A DNA stretch of 64,000 bases from Streptomyces griseoluteus (GTDB lineage: Bacteria; Actinomycetota; Actinomycetes; Streptomycetales; Streptomycetaceae): positions 4,191 to 68,190 of the forward strand of contig JOBE01000040.1 in assembly GCA_000717735.1 (NCBI GenBank), written 5' to 3'. The notes below the pieces were generated by a model. It had not been told where the DNA came from. It made no database searches and saw nothing but the letters and a program-made list of their open reading frames with translations. Of this stretch, positions 15,775 through 25,091 are shown in pieces; within the stretch, counting starts at the first letter, position 1, and each line of letters starts with the position of its first letter. Both the position numbers and the translations under genes were made by a program.

Positions 15775-17004
15775 ATGAGCTTCCGTACGCGAGACCCCTT
15801 GCATCACCTCATGCTGGACGACGTGCGAGGGGCTCAGAAGATGCTGGCCGGGGTGGCCCGGGTGACGGCGATGGAGGGCAGCCGCCATCTGTCGTCGCTG
15901 GTGGGAGCGCCGGTCCAGTTCAAGTGCGAGAACCTCCAGCGGACCGGTTCCTTCAAACTGCGCGGGGCGTACGTACGGATCGCCGGGCTGCGGCCCGAGG
16001 AGCGGGCCGCCGGGGTCGTCGCGGCCTCCGCCGGGAACCACGCGCAGGGCGTCGCGCTCGCCTCGAATCTCCTCGGGGTGCGCGCCACCGTCTTCATGCC
16101 GGTCGGCGCCCCGCTGCCGAAGGTCGCGGCGACCCGCGAGTACGGGGCCGAGGTGCGGCTGCACGGCCATGTCGTGGACGAGACGCTCGCGGCGGCGGAG
16201 CAGTACGCGCGGGAGACCGGGGCGGTCTTCATCCACCCCTTCGACCATCCCGACATCATCGTGGGGCAGGGCACGGTGGGCCTGGAGATCCTGGAGCAGT
16301 GCCCGGAGGTCCGGACGATCCTCGTGGGCGTCGGCGGCGGCGGTCTCGTGGCCGGCATCGGACTCGCGGTGAAGTCGCTGCGCCCGGACGTGAAGGTGAT
16401 CGGCGTGCAGGCGGAGGGCGCGGCCGCGTACCCGCCCTCGCTGGCCGCCGGGCACCCGGTGGTGGTCGAGTCGCCGGTGACGATGGCGGACGGGATCAAG
16501 GTGGGGCGGCCGGGAGACGTGCCGTTCTCGCTGGTCCAGGAGTACGTCGACGAGGTCGTCACGGTCTCCGAGGACGCGCTGTCGTCGGCGCTGCTGCTCT
16601 GCCTGGAGCGGGCGAAGCTGGTCGTCGAACCGGCGGGCGCCAGCCCGGTCGCGGCCCTGCTCAGCGACCCGAAGGCCTTCCGGGGGCCGGTCGTGGCCGT
16701 CCTGTCCGGCGGGAACGTCGACCCGCTGCTGCTCCAGCGCATCCTGCGGCACGGCATGGCCGCGGGCGGCCGCTACCTGAGCCTGCGGCTGCGGGTCACG
16801 GACCGGCCGGGGGCCCTGGCGACCCTGCTCGCGGTGCTCACGGTGGCCGACGCGAACGTCCTGGACGTCAGTCACGTACGGACCGACCCGCGGCTCGGCC
16901 TGACGGAGGCGGAGGTCGAACTCCACCTGGAGACGAAGGGCCCGGAACACTGCCGCGAGGTGGAGGACGCCCTGAGGGACGCCGGGTACACGGTCCTGGG
17001 CTGA
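15775..17004 (+). CDS. Threonine ammonia-lyase
   Basis: 409-aa PLP enzyme that deaminates threonine to 2-oxobutyrate, feeding isoleucine synthesis or catabolism. TGSFKLRGAY holds the PLP lysine, ASAGNHAQGVA is the phosphate-interacting motif and VGVGGGGLVAGIG is the glycine loop. A single ACT domain (residues about 330-409, LRVTDRPGALATLLA) gives allosteric control; this length and single ACT resemble the catabolic-type enzyme. It is divergent from a MarR regulator. Confidence 0.9.
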   Translation: MSFRTRDPLHHLMLDDVRGAQKMLAGVARVTAMEGSRHLSSLVGAPVQFKCENLQRTGSFKLRGAYVRIAGLRPEERAAGVVAASAGNHAQGVALASNLLGVRATVFMPVGAPLPKVAATREYGAEVRLHGHVVDETLAAAEQYARETGAVFIHPFDHPDIIVGQGTVGLEILEQCPEVRTILVGVGGGGLVAGIGLAVKSLRPDVKVIGVQAEGAAAYPPSLAAGHPVVVESPVTMADGIKVGRPGDVPFSLVQEYVDEVVTVSEDALSSALLLCLERAKLVVEPAGASPVAALLSDPKAFRGPVVAVLSGGNVDPLLLQRILRHGMAAGGRYLSLRLRVTDRPGALATLLAVLTVADANVLDVSHVRTDPRLGLTEAEVELHLETKGPEHCREVEDALRDAGYTVLG

Positions 17005-17070
17005 CCTGGGCGCCCCATGATCATGTGGCGCGCGTCACAAATCCATTGGGCGTGGAGGGTGCGCTGATCC

Positions 17071-17107
17071 TAGGATCGGTGGGGAAAACGCCTCCTCTCC
17101 CCAGGAG
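17071..17107 (+). promoter_or_regulatory. -10 box and ribosome site for the ABC exporter
   Basis: TAGGAT (17071-17076) resembles a -10 box, with a weak TTGGGC 19 bp upstream. CAGGAGAA (17102-17109) precedes the ATG at 17115 by 7 nt and fixes the start of the ATPase gene. Confidence 0.45.
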
Positions 17108-17114
17108 AATCCAC

Positions 17115-18104
17115 ATGCCAGGCGCGATCCATGCCGAGGGTCTGGTGAAGACCTTCGGCGACGTACGAGCTCTGGACGGCGTGGACCTGGACGTGCCGGA
17201 GGGCACCGTCCTGGGTCTGCTCGGCCCGAACGGCGCGGGGAAGACGACCACCGTCCGCGTGCTGACCACCCTCCTCCGGCCGGACAGCGGGAAGGCCGTC
17301 GTCGCAGGCGTGGACGTCCTCAAGCACCCCAACGAGGTGCGCCGCTCGATCGGTCTCTCCGGCCAGTTCGCGGCCGTAGACGAGTACCTCACCGGCCGCG
17401 AGAACCTCCAGATGGTCGGGCAGCTCTACCAGATGAAGGCGAAGGCCGCGAAGGCCAGGGCCGGCGAACTCCTGGAGCGGTTCGGCCTCGCCGACGCCGC
17501 CGACCGTACGGCCAAGACGTACTCCGGAGGCATGCGCCGCCGCCTCGACCTCGCGGCGGCCCTGGTCGTCTCCCCTCCGGTGATGTTCATGGACGAGCCG
17601 ACCACCGGCCTCGACCCCCGCAACCGGCAGGCCCTGTGGGAGGTCATCAAGGAACTCGTCGCGGGCGGCACGACCCTGCTCCTCACCACCCAGTACCTGG
17701 AGGAGGCCGACCACCTCGCCCACGACATCTGCGTCGTCGACCGGGGCAAGGTCATCGCGCGCGGCACCTCCGACCAGCTGAAGGCCCAGACGGGCGGCGA
17801 GCGCGTCGAGGTCGTCGTCCACGCACCGGAGATGATCAGCGGCGCCCGGGACGTCCTCGCCCGCTACGGCGTGGCCGGCGACGGCCGCGGGGAGGTGTCC
17901 GTCGAGAACCACACCCGCAAGCTCATCGTCCCCGTCACCGGCGGCGCCAAGCTCCTCGCCGAGGTGATCCGCGACCTGGACGCCATCGGCGTGGAGATCG
18001 ACGACATCGGACTGCGCCGCCCCACCCTCGACGACGTCTTCATCTCCCTCACCGGCCACGCGGCCGAGCGGGACGAAGGGGACGAGAAGGAGGTCGTCAC
18101 GTGA
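17115..18104 (+). CDS. ABC exporter ATP-binding protein (DrrA type)
   Basis: 329-aa ATPase. GLLGPNGAGKTTT is Walker A, YSGGMRRRLDLAAALV the signature and VMFMDEPTTGLD Walker B, followed by the switch histidine region TTQYLEEAD. A C-terminal extension (residues about 225-329) is typical of DrrA-like drug or lipid exporters. The last bases overlap the permease gene as GTGA, so the two are translationally coupled and form one exporter. Substrate unknown. Confidence 0.93.
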   Translation: MPGAIHAEGLVKTFGDVRALDGVDLDVPEGTVLGLLGPNGAGKTTTVRVLTTLLRPDSGKAVVAGVDVLKHPNEVRRSIGLSGQFAAVDEYLTGRENLQMVGQLYQMKAKAAKARAGELLERFGLADAADRTAKTYSGGMRRRLDLAAALVVSPPVMFMDEPTTGLDPRNRQALWEVIKELVAGGTTLLLTTQYLEEADHLAHDICVVDRGKVIARGTSDQLKAQTGGERVEVVVHAPEMISGARDVLARYGVAGDGRGEVSVENHTRKLIVPVTGGAKLLAEVIRDLDAIGVEIDDIGLRRPTLDDVFISLTGHAAERDEGDEKEVVT

Positions 18105-18952
18105 CCACCACCCTTGAGGGCCCGGGCCGCCTGGCCCCGCGCCCGCGCGGCGGAGCCGTCCAGTCCGTCGGCGACTCGCTCGTCATCGCCCGCCGCAACC
18201 TGATCAGGATGTCCCGGATCCCCGAGATGATCATCTTCGGGCTGATCCAGCCGATCATGTTCGTGGTGCTGTTCAGCTACGTCTTCGGCGGCTCCATGCA
18301 GATCGGCGGGACGACCTCCCCGGCCGTCTACCGCGAGTTCCTGATGGCCGGCATCTTCGCCCAGACCGTCACGTTCGCCACGGCGGGCGCGGGCGCGGGC
18401 ATCGCCGACGACATGCACAAGGGCCTCATCGACCGCTTCCGCGCCCTGCCGATGGCCCGCGGCGCGGTCCTCACCGGCCGCACCCTCGCCGACCTGGTGC
18501 AGACGACGCTCACCCTGTTCGTGCTCGCGATCGTCGCCCTGCTGGTCGGCTGGCGCATCCACGAGGGCGTCCCGAAGGCGCTCGGCGCCTTCGCCCTCCT
18601 GCTCCTCCTCGGCTACGCCTTCTCCTGGATCGGCGCCCTGATCGGCCTCTCGGTCCGCACCCCCGAGGCCGCGACCTCGGGCGGACTGATCTGGCTCTTC
18701 CCGGTCACGTTCATCTCGAACGCGTTCGTGGACTCCAGCAAGCTGCCGTCCTGGCTGCAGACCATCGCCGAGTGGAACCCGTTCAGCGCGACGGTCCAGG
18801 CCTGCCGCGTGCTGTTCGGCAACCCGGGCGTCTCGACGTCCGACGCCTGGCCCATGCAGCACCCGGTGTGGGCGTCGCTCCTCTGGTCGGTACTGATCAT
18901 CGTGGTGTTCAGGACGCTGTCGGTACGGAAGTACCGCTCGGCGACGGCGTGA
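18101..18952 (+). CDS. ABC-2 type permease (DrrB type)
   Basis: 283-aa membrane protein with about six helices (for example QPIMFVVLFSYVFGG and LLLLLGYAFSWIGALIGL) and the EAAT...P region of ABC-2 permeases near residue 185. It pairs with the ATPase just upstream; the GTG start overlaps that stop codon and is served by AAGGAGGT 6 nt upstream. The pair probably exports a hydrophobic compound. Confidence 0.92.
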   Translation: MTTTLEGPGRLAPRPRGGAVQSVGDSLVIARRNLIRMSRIPEMIIFGLIQPIMFVVLFSYVFGGSMQIGGTTSPAVYREFLMAGIFAQTVTFATAGAGAGIADDMHKGLIDRFRALPMARGAVLTGRTLADLVQTTLTLFVLAIVALLVGWRIHEGVPKALGAFALLLLLGYAFSWIGALIGLSVRTPEAATSGGLIWLFPVTFISNAFVDSSKLPSWLQTIAEWNPFSATVQACRVLFGNPGVSTSDAWPMQHPVWASLLWSVLIIVVFRTLSVRKYRSATA

Positions 18953-18977
18953 GACCCGCCGCCCCGGCCCGTACGGG

Positions 18978-21299
18978 TCAGGGCAGGTAGCTGGTGACGA
19001 CGAGGCCGTCGGGGAAGGTGAGGAAGAGCGCCCCTCCGGCGGCCAGCAGCTCTCCCGCGGTCTCCGCCTTGAACCCGTCCGGAAGATTGGGCTCGAACGA
19101 GTCGATCTCGTCGTCGGAGCGCGGTCCGGCCGCGGGGTAGGAGACGACGGCGTCGTTCGCCGCCGTCACGACACGGTCGCCGGCGAAGACGACCTGCCCC
19201 ACCTGCGTCACGGCGCCGGCGGGCGGTTCGGCGCTCCACCGCTGCGTTCCGCTCGTCAGGTCGTACACGGTCACCCGGCGTCGTCCGCTGACCGTGGCGA
19301 CGAGGCCGGCCGTGTTCACGGCGGGCCGGACGGTCACCGCCTGACCGAAGGTACGCAGACGCTTCAGCGAACCGCCGTCGAGGACGACCACCGCCTCCGC
19401 CTCCTGGTCACGGCAGACCACGCTGCCGGTCCGCTCGTGCACGCTCATGTCCAGGCAGGGCTGCGCCGCGCGCCCGGCCTCCCTCCCGTCCCGCGCGTCC
19501 AGGACCACCAACGTGCCCAGGGCGGACAGGTGCACCCGACCGTTCGCCACCACGATCTCCTCCGGCGTGACGTCGACCGGGCTCCGCCACAGTTCGCGGC
19601 CCGCACCCCCGCCGTCGTCGAGCCGCACCGCGGTCACGAGCCCGTCATTCGTCCCGCTCTCGACCTGGTCCAGCCGGAAGTAGGTCGTGTAGAGGACGCC
19701 GTCCGCGAAGTCGGTCCTCTTCGGGGCCCAGTCGGGTCCCGGGCCGGTCGGCGGCCCCTTCCGGACGCCATCCCGGAGCCCGTACGCGGTCACGCCCGCC
19801 GCTCCCGTCACGTGGACGTGGTCGCCGACCACCGCCGGGTACTGGGCGTTGGCCATGATCCCGAACTCGTCGCGCCGGCCCGGAACGGACCACAGCTCGC
19901 GGCCGTCGGACGCGTCGAGCCCCACCAGCGCCCCACCGGTGCCCGAGCAGACCAGCACCTCCGGGGAGAGCGCACACGAACCGTTCGCCGCCTCGGTGCG
20001 CGCCAGCCACGGCGACCAGCCCGCCGGACGGTACGCGCGGTCCGTACCGGCTCCACCGAAGTCGTTGTCGCGGCCCTTGCCGCCGTACGGCAGGACGACC
20101 TGGCTCAGCGTCGCGGGGGCCGTGGTGCCGGCGGACGCCGAGGGCCCCGACGGCCCCCCGGCCCCGCCCGCGGCGGCCCCGGCCTGTCCGTCCGGACGGT
20201 TCAGCAGCACCACACCCGCCGTCGCGACCACCGCCACCGCCACCACGCCCGCCACGACCGCGCCCCACGGACGACGCCGCTCGACAGGGACGGGCGGGAG
20301 CACAGGCCGGTCGCTCATGGCCGTGGGGGAGTACGGCACCACAGGACCGAGCGTCGGCAGATCGGCCACGCCCGCGCCGGAGGCGGCCGCCTCCCCGGCC
20401 CGCACGGCCGCCTCCCCGGACTCGGCGAGCAGCGACAGCACCCCTCCGGGCCAGGGGAAGACCTCGGGCGGCTCTCCGCCGCCGAGCAGCTCCGCCAGCT
20501 CGGCCGCCGAAGGCCGCTCCGCCGGGTCGAGCCGCAGACAGCGCGCGAGAACGGGCCGCAACTCCTCCGGGACCGGGTCCAGGTCGGCTTCCGCCCGGCT
20601 GATCCGGAAGATCACGGCCGCCATCTCGTCGTCGTGGAACGGCCCCCGCCCGCTCGCCGCGAACGCGAGCACCGCGCCCAGACAGAACACGTCCGACGCG
20701 GGCACCACCGCCCGGCTCCCCATCAGGTGCTCCGGTGACATGAACCCGGGCGAGCCCACGACGAGCCCGGTCGAGGTCAGCGCCGTCGCCTCGAAGGCCT
20801 GGGCGATGCCGAAGTCGATGAGCTTGGGCCCGGCCGCGCCGAGCAGCACGTTCGCCGGCTTCAGGTCCCGGTGCAGCACCTGCACCCCGTGCACGGCGTC
20901 CAGGGCGCGGGCGAGCTCGGCACCCAGGGCCCGTACGGCCCCGACGGGCAGCGCCCCCGCCCGTACGACCGCCTCCGCGAGCGAGGGCCCCGGCACGTAC
21001 TCGGTCGCCAGCCAAGGCGAGGACGCGTCGGCGTCCGCGTCGAGGAGCCGCGCCACCCCGGGCCCGTCCACGCTCCGGGCCGCGGCGATCTCGCGCCGGA
21101 AGCGGGTCCTGAAGTCCCCGTCGACCTCCAGGTCCTCCCGCACGGTCTTCACCGCGACCATCCGGTGCGGATCGGCCGTCGGCGCGTCGGCCCGGCACGC
21201 GAGATGCACCTCGCCCATGCCGCCCGCGCCGAGGCGGGCGAGCAGCCGGTAGGGGCCGATGAGCCGTGGGGGCCGTCCCGGGGGCAGGGCTTCCAGCAA
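18978..21299 (-). CDS. Ser/Thr kinase with PQQ-like propeller (second of pair)
   Basis: 773-aa PknB-type receptor kinase. Kinase domain residues about 15-270: LGAGGMGEV glycine loop, VAVKTV lysine, HRDLKPANVLL catalytic loop, DFGIA, GSPGFMSPEH activation segment. One membrane helix follows near residue 340, then an external eight-bladed PQQ-like beta-propeller (repeats such as LVGLDASDGRELW) that may sense a ligand. The TTG start at 21299 is chosen because AAGGAG, inside the end of the preceding kinase gene, lies 8 nt upstream; no ATG or GTG fits. It is co-transcribed with its paralogue. Confidence 0.88.
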   Translation of the reverse strand: MLEALPPGRPPRLIGPYRLLARLGAGGMGEVHLACRADAPTADPHRMVAVKTVREDLEVDGDFRTRFRREIAAARSVDGPGVARLLDADADASSPWLATEYVPGPSLAEAVVRAGALPVGAVRALGAELARALDAVHGVQVLHRDLKPANVLLGAAGPKLIDFGIAQAFEATALTSTGLVVGSPGFMSPEHLMGSRAVVPASDVFCLGAVLAFAASGRGPFHDDEMAAVIFRISRAEADLDPVPEELRPVLARCLRLDPAERPSAAELAELLGGGEPPEVFPWPGGVLSLLAESGEAAVRAGEAAASGAGVADLPTLGPVVPYSPTAMSDRPVLPPVPVERRRPWGAVVAGVVAVAVVATAGVVLLNRPDGQAGAAAGGAGGPSGPSASAGTTAPATLSQVVLPYGGKGRDNDFGGAGTDRAYRPAGWSPWLARTEAANGSCALSPEVLVCSGTGGALVGLDASDGRELWSVPGRRDEFGIMANAQYPAVVGDHVHVTGAAGVTAYGLRDGVRKGPPTGPGPDWAPKRTDFADGVLYTTYFRLDQVESGTNDGLVTAVRLDDGGGAGRELWRSPVDVTPEEIVVANGRVHLSALGTLVVLDARDGREAGRAAQPCLDMSVHERTGSVVCRDQEAEAVVVLDGGSLKRLRTFGQAVTVRPAVNTAGLVATVSGRRRVTVYDLTSGTQRWSAEPPAGAVTQVGQVVFAGDRVVTAANDAVVSYPAAGPRSDDEIDSFEPNLPDGFKAETAGELLAAGGALFLTFPDGLVVTSYLP

Positions 21300-21304
21300 C
21301 GTAC

Positions 21305-23785
21305 TTACTCCTTCTCGCCGGGGAGCTCGACGGACGCGACGGCCCCCTTGTCGTAGACGACGTACGCGATCCCGCCGACCGGAAGCACCTCCGGCTGCCG
21401 GAACTGCTTGCTGATCGTGTGGCCGTGGTCGATGTCGAAGTCCTCCTCCCTGACCCGCGGGCCGGGAGCACCCGGAACCCGGGTGACCCTGAGCCCGCCC
21501 GGCTTGCCGTCGGCGCCGAGCCGCACGGTGTAGAGCGAGGAGTGGTCGGCGTACACGACCCGGTCGCCGGCGAGCAGGGGCGATGACCAGCTCTGGCCGA
21601 GCCCGGCGGGCGTGGCCGTGGCCGGGTGGGCGGCGAGCGTCTTCCCGCTGCGCGGGTCGAGGATCCGCACCCCCTTGTCGAAGGTCACGACGGCGTGCGG
21701 ACCGATCGCCGTGGGGGCCGCCGCGCCGAGCGCGCCGGAGAGTGTCGCCCTGGGGGCGAGGGTGCGGGCGTCGAGCAGATGAAGCGAGGTGTCGGTGTCT
21801 CTGCCGGACCCGGCGCCGACGCAGTACGCCGACGCGCCGAGCACCTTGATCTCGCGGCACGTGTCGGCGTCCGGTTCGGCCTGTCCGAGGAGGGTTCCCT
21901 TCTTGCCGTCGTACGCCACGAGACCGCCCTGGCTGAGGGCGTAGACGACCCCGTCGGCGTAGGCCACCGGCTCGTAGGCCCTGCGTTCCGCGCTGGAGAT
22001 GTCCCCGTTGGTGAGGCCGTGCGACCAGAGCTGCCGTCCGTCGGCCAGGGAGAACGCCGTCAGAGCGACCAGGTCCCCCGTGCTGTCCTCGGCGAGTTCC
22101 GTCGCCGCGAAGACGATCCCGTCGGCGACGACGGGCCGGGTGTCCCAGAAGTTCTGCGGTCCCAGGGCCGGCTTCTCCCAGCGCACCACCCCCGTCCGCG
22201 CGTCGCGGACCTGGAGCATGTACCCGGCGACGAGAACCACGGCGTCGTCGTGGACCGTGGGACGGGTGGCGGCCCCGCTCACGAAGGGGTAGGCGGTGGG
22301 GCTGATGTAGGTCTCACCGGGCGTGTCCGCGGCCCGCGGAACGTCCCACAGCCTCCTCCCGCTCGCCGGGTCCAGCGCCTCGTACCGCCCGTCCGTCGTC
22401 CGGCACACCAGCACCTTCTCGCCGGCCGAGCAGCCGAACGCGGGCGCCGTCAGCTTCGTCTGCCACGGCTTCCAGCCGGCCGGCCGCTGGGCCGCGTTCT
22501 GCGGGACGACGCCCGAGGCGTCGGCGAGGCCCCGGTCGTCGACGCCGGGGACGCGGGGCCCGGCGGCGGGGGCGGCCTTCGCGGGGGCCCGGGGCTCCTT
22601 CTCGTCCTCCGGCCACAGCAGGTACGCGCCGAGGCCACCGGCCACGACCGCGAGGGCCAGCGCGGCGGCGAGGGCGCGCCGCCGCCGCGCGCGCCGGGGA
22701 GCGGCGGGCGGTGCGACGGGCCCGAGGGTCGGGACGGAGTGCAGTCCGGGGACGGCCGGGGTGACGACCGGACCGGCCGCCGGCGGGACCTCCAGGAGGG
22801 GCCCGCCCGAGGCCACGAGCCGGGCGAGCTCCGTCCCGTATTCGCCGATGTGGTCCCGTACGCCCTCCGGCCAAGGGAAGACCTTCGAAGCCCCGCCCCC
22901 GAGCAGCTCCGCGAGCGCCTCCGGGGTGGGCCGGGCCGCCGGGTCCAGGGCCAGGCAGGCGGCGACGGTCCCGCGAAGCTCGTCCGGCACCCGGCTCAGG
23001 TCGGCCTCGGCCTGGCTGACGCGGTAGAGGACGGCGGCGAGCGGCCCGTCGCCGAAGGGGTCCTCGCCGGTCGCCGCGTAGCAGAGCAGCGAGCCGAGGC
23101 AGAACACGTCGGAGGCGGCGGTCACCCGGCGGGCGCCCGCCACGTGCTCGGGGGACATGAAGGAGGGGGTGCCGACCATCAGGCCGGTGGCGGTCATGGT
23201 GGTCGCGGTGTCGCTGCGGGCGATGCCGAAGTCGATGAGCCGGGGTCCGTCGACGGAGAGCATCACGTTGCCGGGCTTGAGGTCCCGGTGCAGGACCCCG
23301 GCCCTGTGCAGGTCGGCGAGGGCGCGGGCGACGTCGGCGCCGAGCGCGCGGACGGTGGCGACGGGGAGGGCGCCGCCGCGCCGTACGGCCTGCGAGAGGC
23401 TGGGCCCTGGGACGTACGCGGTGGCCAGCCAGGGCACCCCGGCGTCGGCGTCGCCGCCGAGCGGGGCGGCGGCGTACGGGCTGTCGACGAGCGCGGCGAC
23501 CCTGATCTCACGGCGGAAGCGGTCCCGGAATGCGGGAGAGCCCGCGACGTCCCGCCGGACGGTCTTCACGGCGACGAAGGTCCCGGCCACGGGCCCGGCC
23601 CCGGCCACAGACCCGCCCACCGGCCCGGCTCCGGCCCCGGCCACGGGCTCGTCTCCGGCGGCGGGGCCGTCCACGGCGCCGTCACGCCCGAGGAACACCT
23701 CTCCCATGCCGCCCGCGCCGAGCCGCGCGAGCACCTCGTACGGTCCGATCCGGCGCGGTGTGTTCTCGCGCAGCGGTCCCAGCAC
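21305..23785 (-). CDS. Ser/Thr kinase with PQQ-like propeller (first of pair)
   Basis: 826-aa paralogue of the next gene with the same order: kinase (LGAGGMGEV, VAVKTV, HRDLKPGNVML, DFGIA), a juxtamembrane stretch, a helix near residue 375 (AALALAVVAGGLGAYLLW) and an external PQQ-like propeller. An Ala/Gly/Pro-rich insertion (residues about 38-69) separates the glycine loop from the lysine strand and is absent from the paralogue. The GTG start has a G-rich ribosome site. The stop TAA is 5 nt before the TTG of the second kinase, so the two are coupled. Confidence 0.88.
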   Translation of the reverse strand: MLGPLRENTPRRIGPYEVLARLGAGGMGEVFLGRDGAVDGPAAGDEPVAGAGAGPVGGSVAGAGPVAGTFVAVKTVRRDVAGSPAFRDRFRREIRVAALVDSPYAAAPLGGDADAGVPWLATAYVPGPSLSQAVRRGGALPVATVRALGADVARALADLHRAGVLHRDLKPGNVMLSVDGPRLIDFGIARSDTATTMTATGLMVGTPSFMSPEHVAGARRVTAASDVFCLGSLLCYAATGEDPFGDGPLAAVLYRVSQAEADLSRVPDELRGTVAACLALDPAARPTPEALAELLGGGASKVFPWPEGVRDHIGEYGTELARLVASGGPLLEVPPAAGPVVTPAVPGLHSVPTLGPVAPPAAPRRARRRRALAAALALAVVAGGLGAYLLWPEDEKEPRAPAKAAPAAGPRVPGVDDRGLADASGVVPQNAAQRPAGWKPWQTKLTAPAFGCSAGEKVLVCRTTDGRYEALDPASGRRLWDVPRAADTPGETYISPTAYPFVSGAATRPTVHDDAVVLVAGYMLQVRDARTGVVRWEKPALGPQNFWDTRPVVADGIVFAATELAEDSTGDLVALTAFSLADGRQLWSHGLTNGDISSAERRAYEPVAYADGVVYALSQGGLVAYDGKKGTLLGQAEPDADTCREIKVLGASAYCVGAGSGRDTDTSLHLLDARTLAPRATLSGALGAAAPTAIGPHAVVTFDKGVRILDPRSGKTLAAHPATATPAGLGQSWSSPLLAGDRVVYADHSSLYTVRLGADGKPGGLRVTRVPGAPGPRVREEDFDIDHGHTISKQFRQPEVLPVGGIAYVVYDKGAVASVELPGEKE

Positions 23786-23850
23786 TTCGCCCCCTCCCCC
23801 TGGTGACGCGACGTCAGGCCCGCATCATGGCATGTCCGCCGCAAGACGAA

Positions 23851-23877
23851 GGGCCGGGCCCCCGAGGGGTCCGGCCC
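23851..23877 (-). terminator. greA terminator hairpin
   Basis: GGGCCGGGCCCC (23851-23862) pairs with GGGGTCCGGCCC (23866-23877) with one wobble and a 3-base loop, 28 bp beyond the greA stop. Confidence 0.8.
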
Positions 23878-23904
23878 AGCGCGTGGAACAGTGGATCAGG
23901 GGCC

Positions 23905-24402
23905 TCAGCCGGTGTACGGCTTCGCGCTGAGGATCTTCACCGCGGCCTTCTTGCCGTTCGGCAGCTCGTACTGGGCGTCGTCGCCGGCCTTCTTGCCGTT
24001 GACGCCGACGCCGAGCGGCGACTGCGGCGAGTAGGTCTCGATGTCACCGCTCGCGTACTCGCGGGAGGCGAGCAGGAAGGTCATCGTGTCGTTCTCGTCG
24101 CCGTCGAAGGCGATCGTCACGACCATGCCCGGCTCGACGACGCCGTCGTCCGCCGGGGCCTCGCCGACCTTGGCGTGCTGGAGCAGCTGGGTGAGCTGGC
24201 GGACCCGGAGCTCCTGCTTGCCCTGCTCCTCCTTGGCCGCGTGGTACCCGCCGTTCTCGCGCAGGTCGCCCTCTTCGCGCGCCGCGGCGATCTTGGCGGC
24301 GATCTCGGTACGCGCGGGACCAGACAGGTACTCAAGCTCGTCCTTGAGCTTGTTGTACGCCTCCTGGGTGAGCCAGGTGACGTTGTCGCTGGTCTGGGTC
24401 AC
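23905..24402 (-). CDS. greA: Transcription elongation factor GreA
   Basis: 165-aa factor that rescues backtracked RNA polymerase by stimulating transcript cleavage. The N-terminal coiled coil carries AAREEGDLRENGGYHAAKEEQ with the acidic DL/EN tip, and the C-terminal FKBP-like domain follows (SPLGVGVNGKKAGD). The GTG start at 24402 is supported by AGGAG 7 nt upstream. The length is slightly longer than the E. coli protein, as in other actinobacteria. It has its own terminator. Confidence 0.95.
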   Translation of the reverse strand: MTQTSDNVTWLTQEAYNKLKDELEYLSGPARTEIAAKIAAAREEGDLRENGGYHAAKEEQGKQELRVRQLTQLLQHAKVGEAPADDGVVEPGMVVTIAFDGDENDTMTFLLASREYASGDIETYSPQSPLGVGVNGKKAGDDAQYELPNGKKAAVKILSAKPYTG

Positions 24403-24591
24403 AGGTGCTCCTCGTAGGTACTGGGAATACAAAGCATCGCCCTACACGGGAAAGCTGTGTGTCCCGGGTGGGCGAAACCACGAGCCTAACAATGAGTGGC
24501 GAAAAGCGGGAGGACATAACCATCAAGGATGGCGTCACCCCAGGTCACCGCAGTGACTCGCCGGGACTCGACACCCGCTCCCTACCCACCG

Positions 24592-24993
24592 CTACCGAGC
24601 CGTACACCCCACGAGTTCGGCACTCGTCGCGTGGGCGGTGGTGCGGAGCGAGAAGACGCGGTCGACCCGGCTGCCGGGGTCGTCGATCCGGACGTCCTTG
24701 CGGGCCACCTCGGCGCCGTCCTCGGAGCGCGAGCGCAGGGTGCAGACGCCCTTGACGCCCTCGTCCTTGCGGACCTCCAGGTGCACCTGCACCTCGGTGG
24801 CGCTGACCACGTCGAACTTGATCATCTCGGCGCTGATCTTGCTGTCGATGACGTAGTGCCAGCCGAACCAGCCCATCAGGCCGAGGAAGAGGACCCCGAG
24901 CACCGCGCCCGTGACTTTGAGCTTGCGGTCCGCCGCCTCGTCCGCGGAGCGGCCGTAGCGCCCCTCGGGCAGCTGCTCTCGCACCGCGCTCAT
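24592..24993 (-). CDS. DUF4307 membrane protein
   Basis: 133-aa protein: a basic cytosolic start, one membrane helix (VTGAVLGVLFLGLMGWFGW, residues about 28-46) and an external beta-sandwich of about 85 residues ending in Cys. This is DUF4307, found next to mca across actinobacteria; function unknown. It is divergent from mca. The ATG at 24993 is an internal start of a longer open frame and gives the usual family N-terminus MSAVREQLPEGRYG. Confidence 0.85.
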   Translation of the reverse strand: MSAVREQLPEGRYGRSADEAADRKLKVTGAVLGVLFLGLMGWFGWHYVIDSKISAEMIKFDVVSATEVQVHLEVRKDEGVKGVCTLRSRSEDGAEVARKDVRIDDPGSRVDRVFSLRTTAHATSAELVGCTAR

Positions 24994-25091
24994 GATCGAT
25001 CCTCTCGAAGCCGGGGGTGGCGGAATTTTCACTCCCCCGATTCCGTCACTATAGAGACCACCCTCCGCGTCGAATCACTGAGGATCGAGTC

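Noticed and set aside
21626..23806. 726-codon open frame on the plus strand over the kinase gene
   Set aside because: Antisense to a clear Ser/Thr kinase with PQQ propeller; long antisense frames are normal at this GC content.
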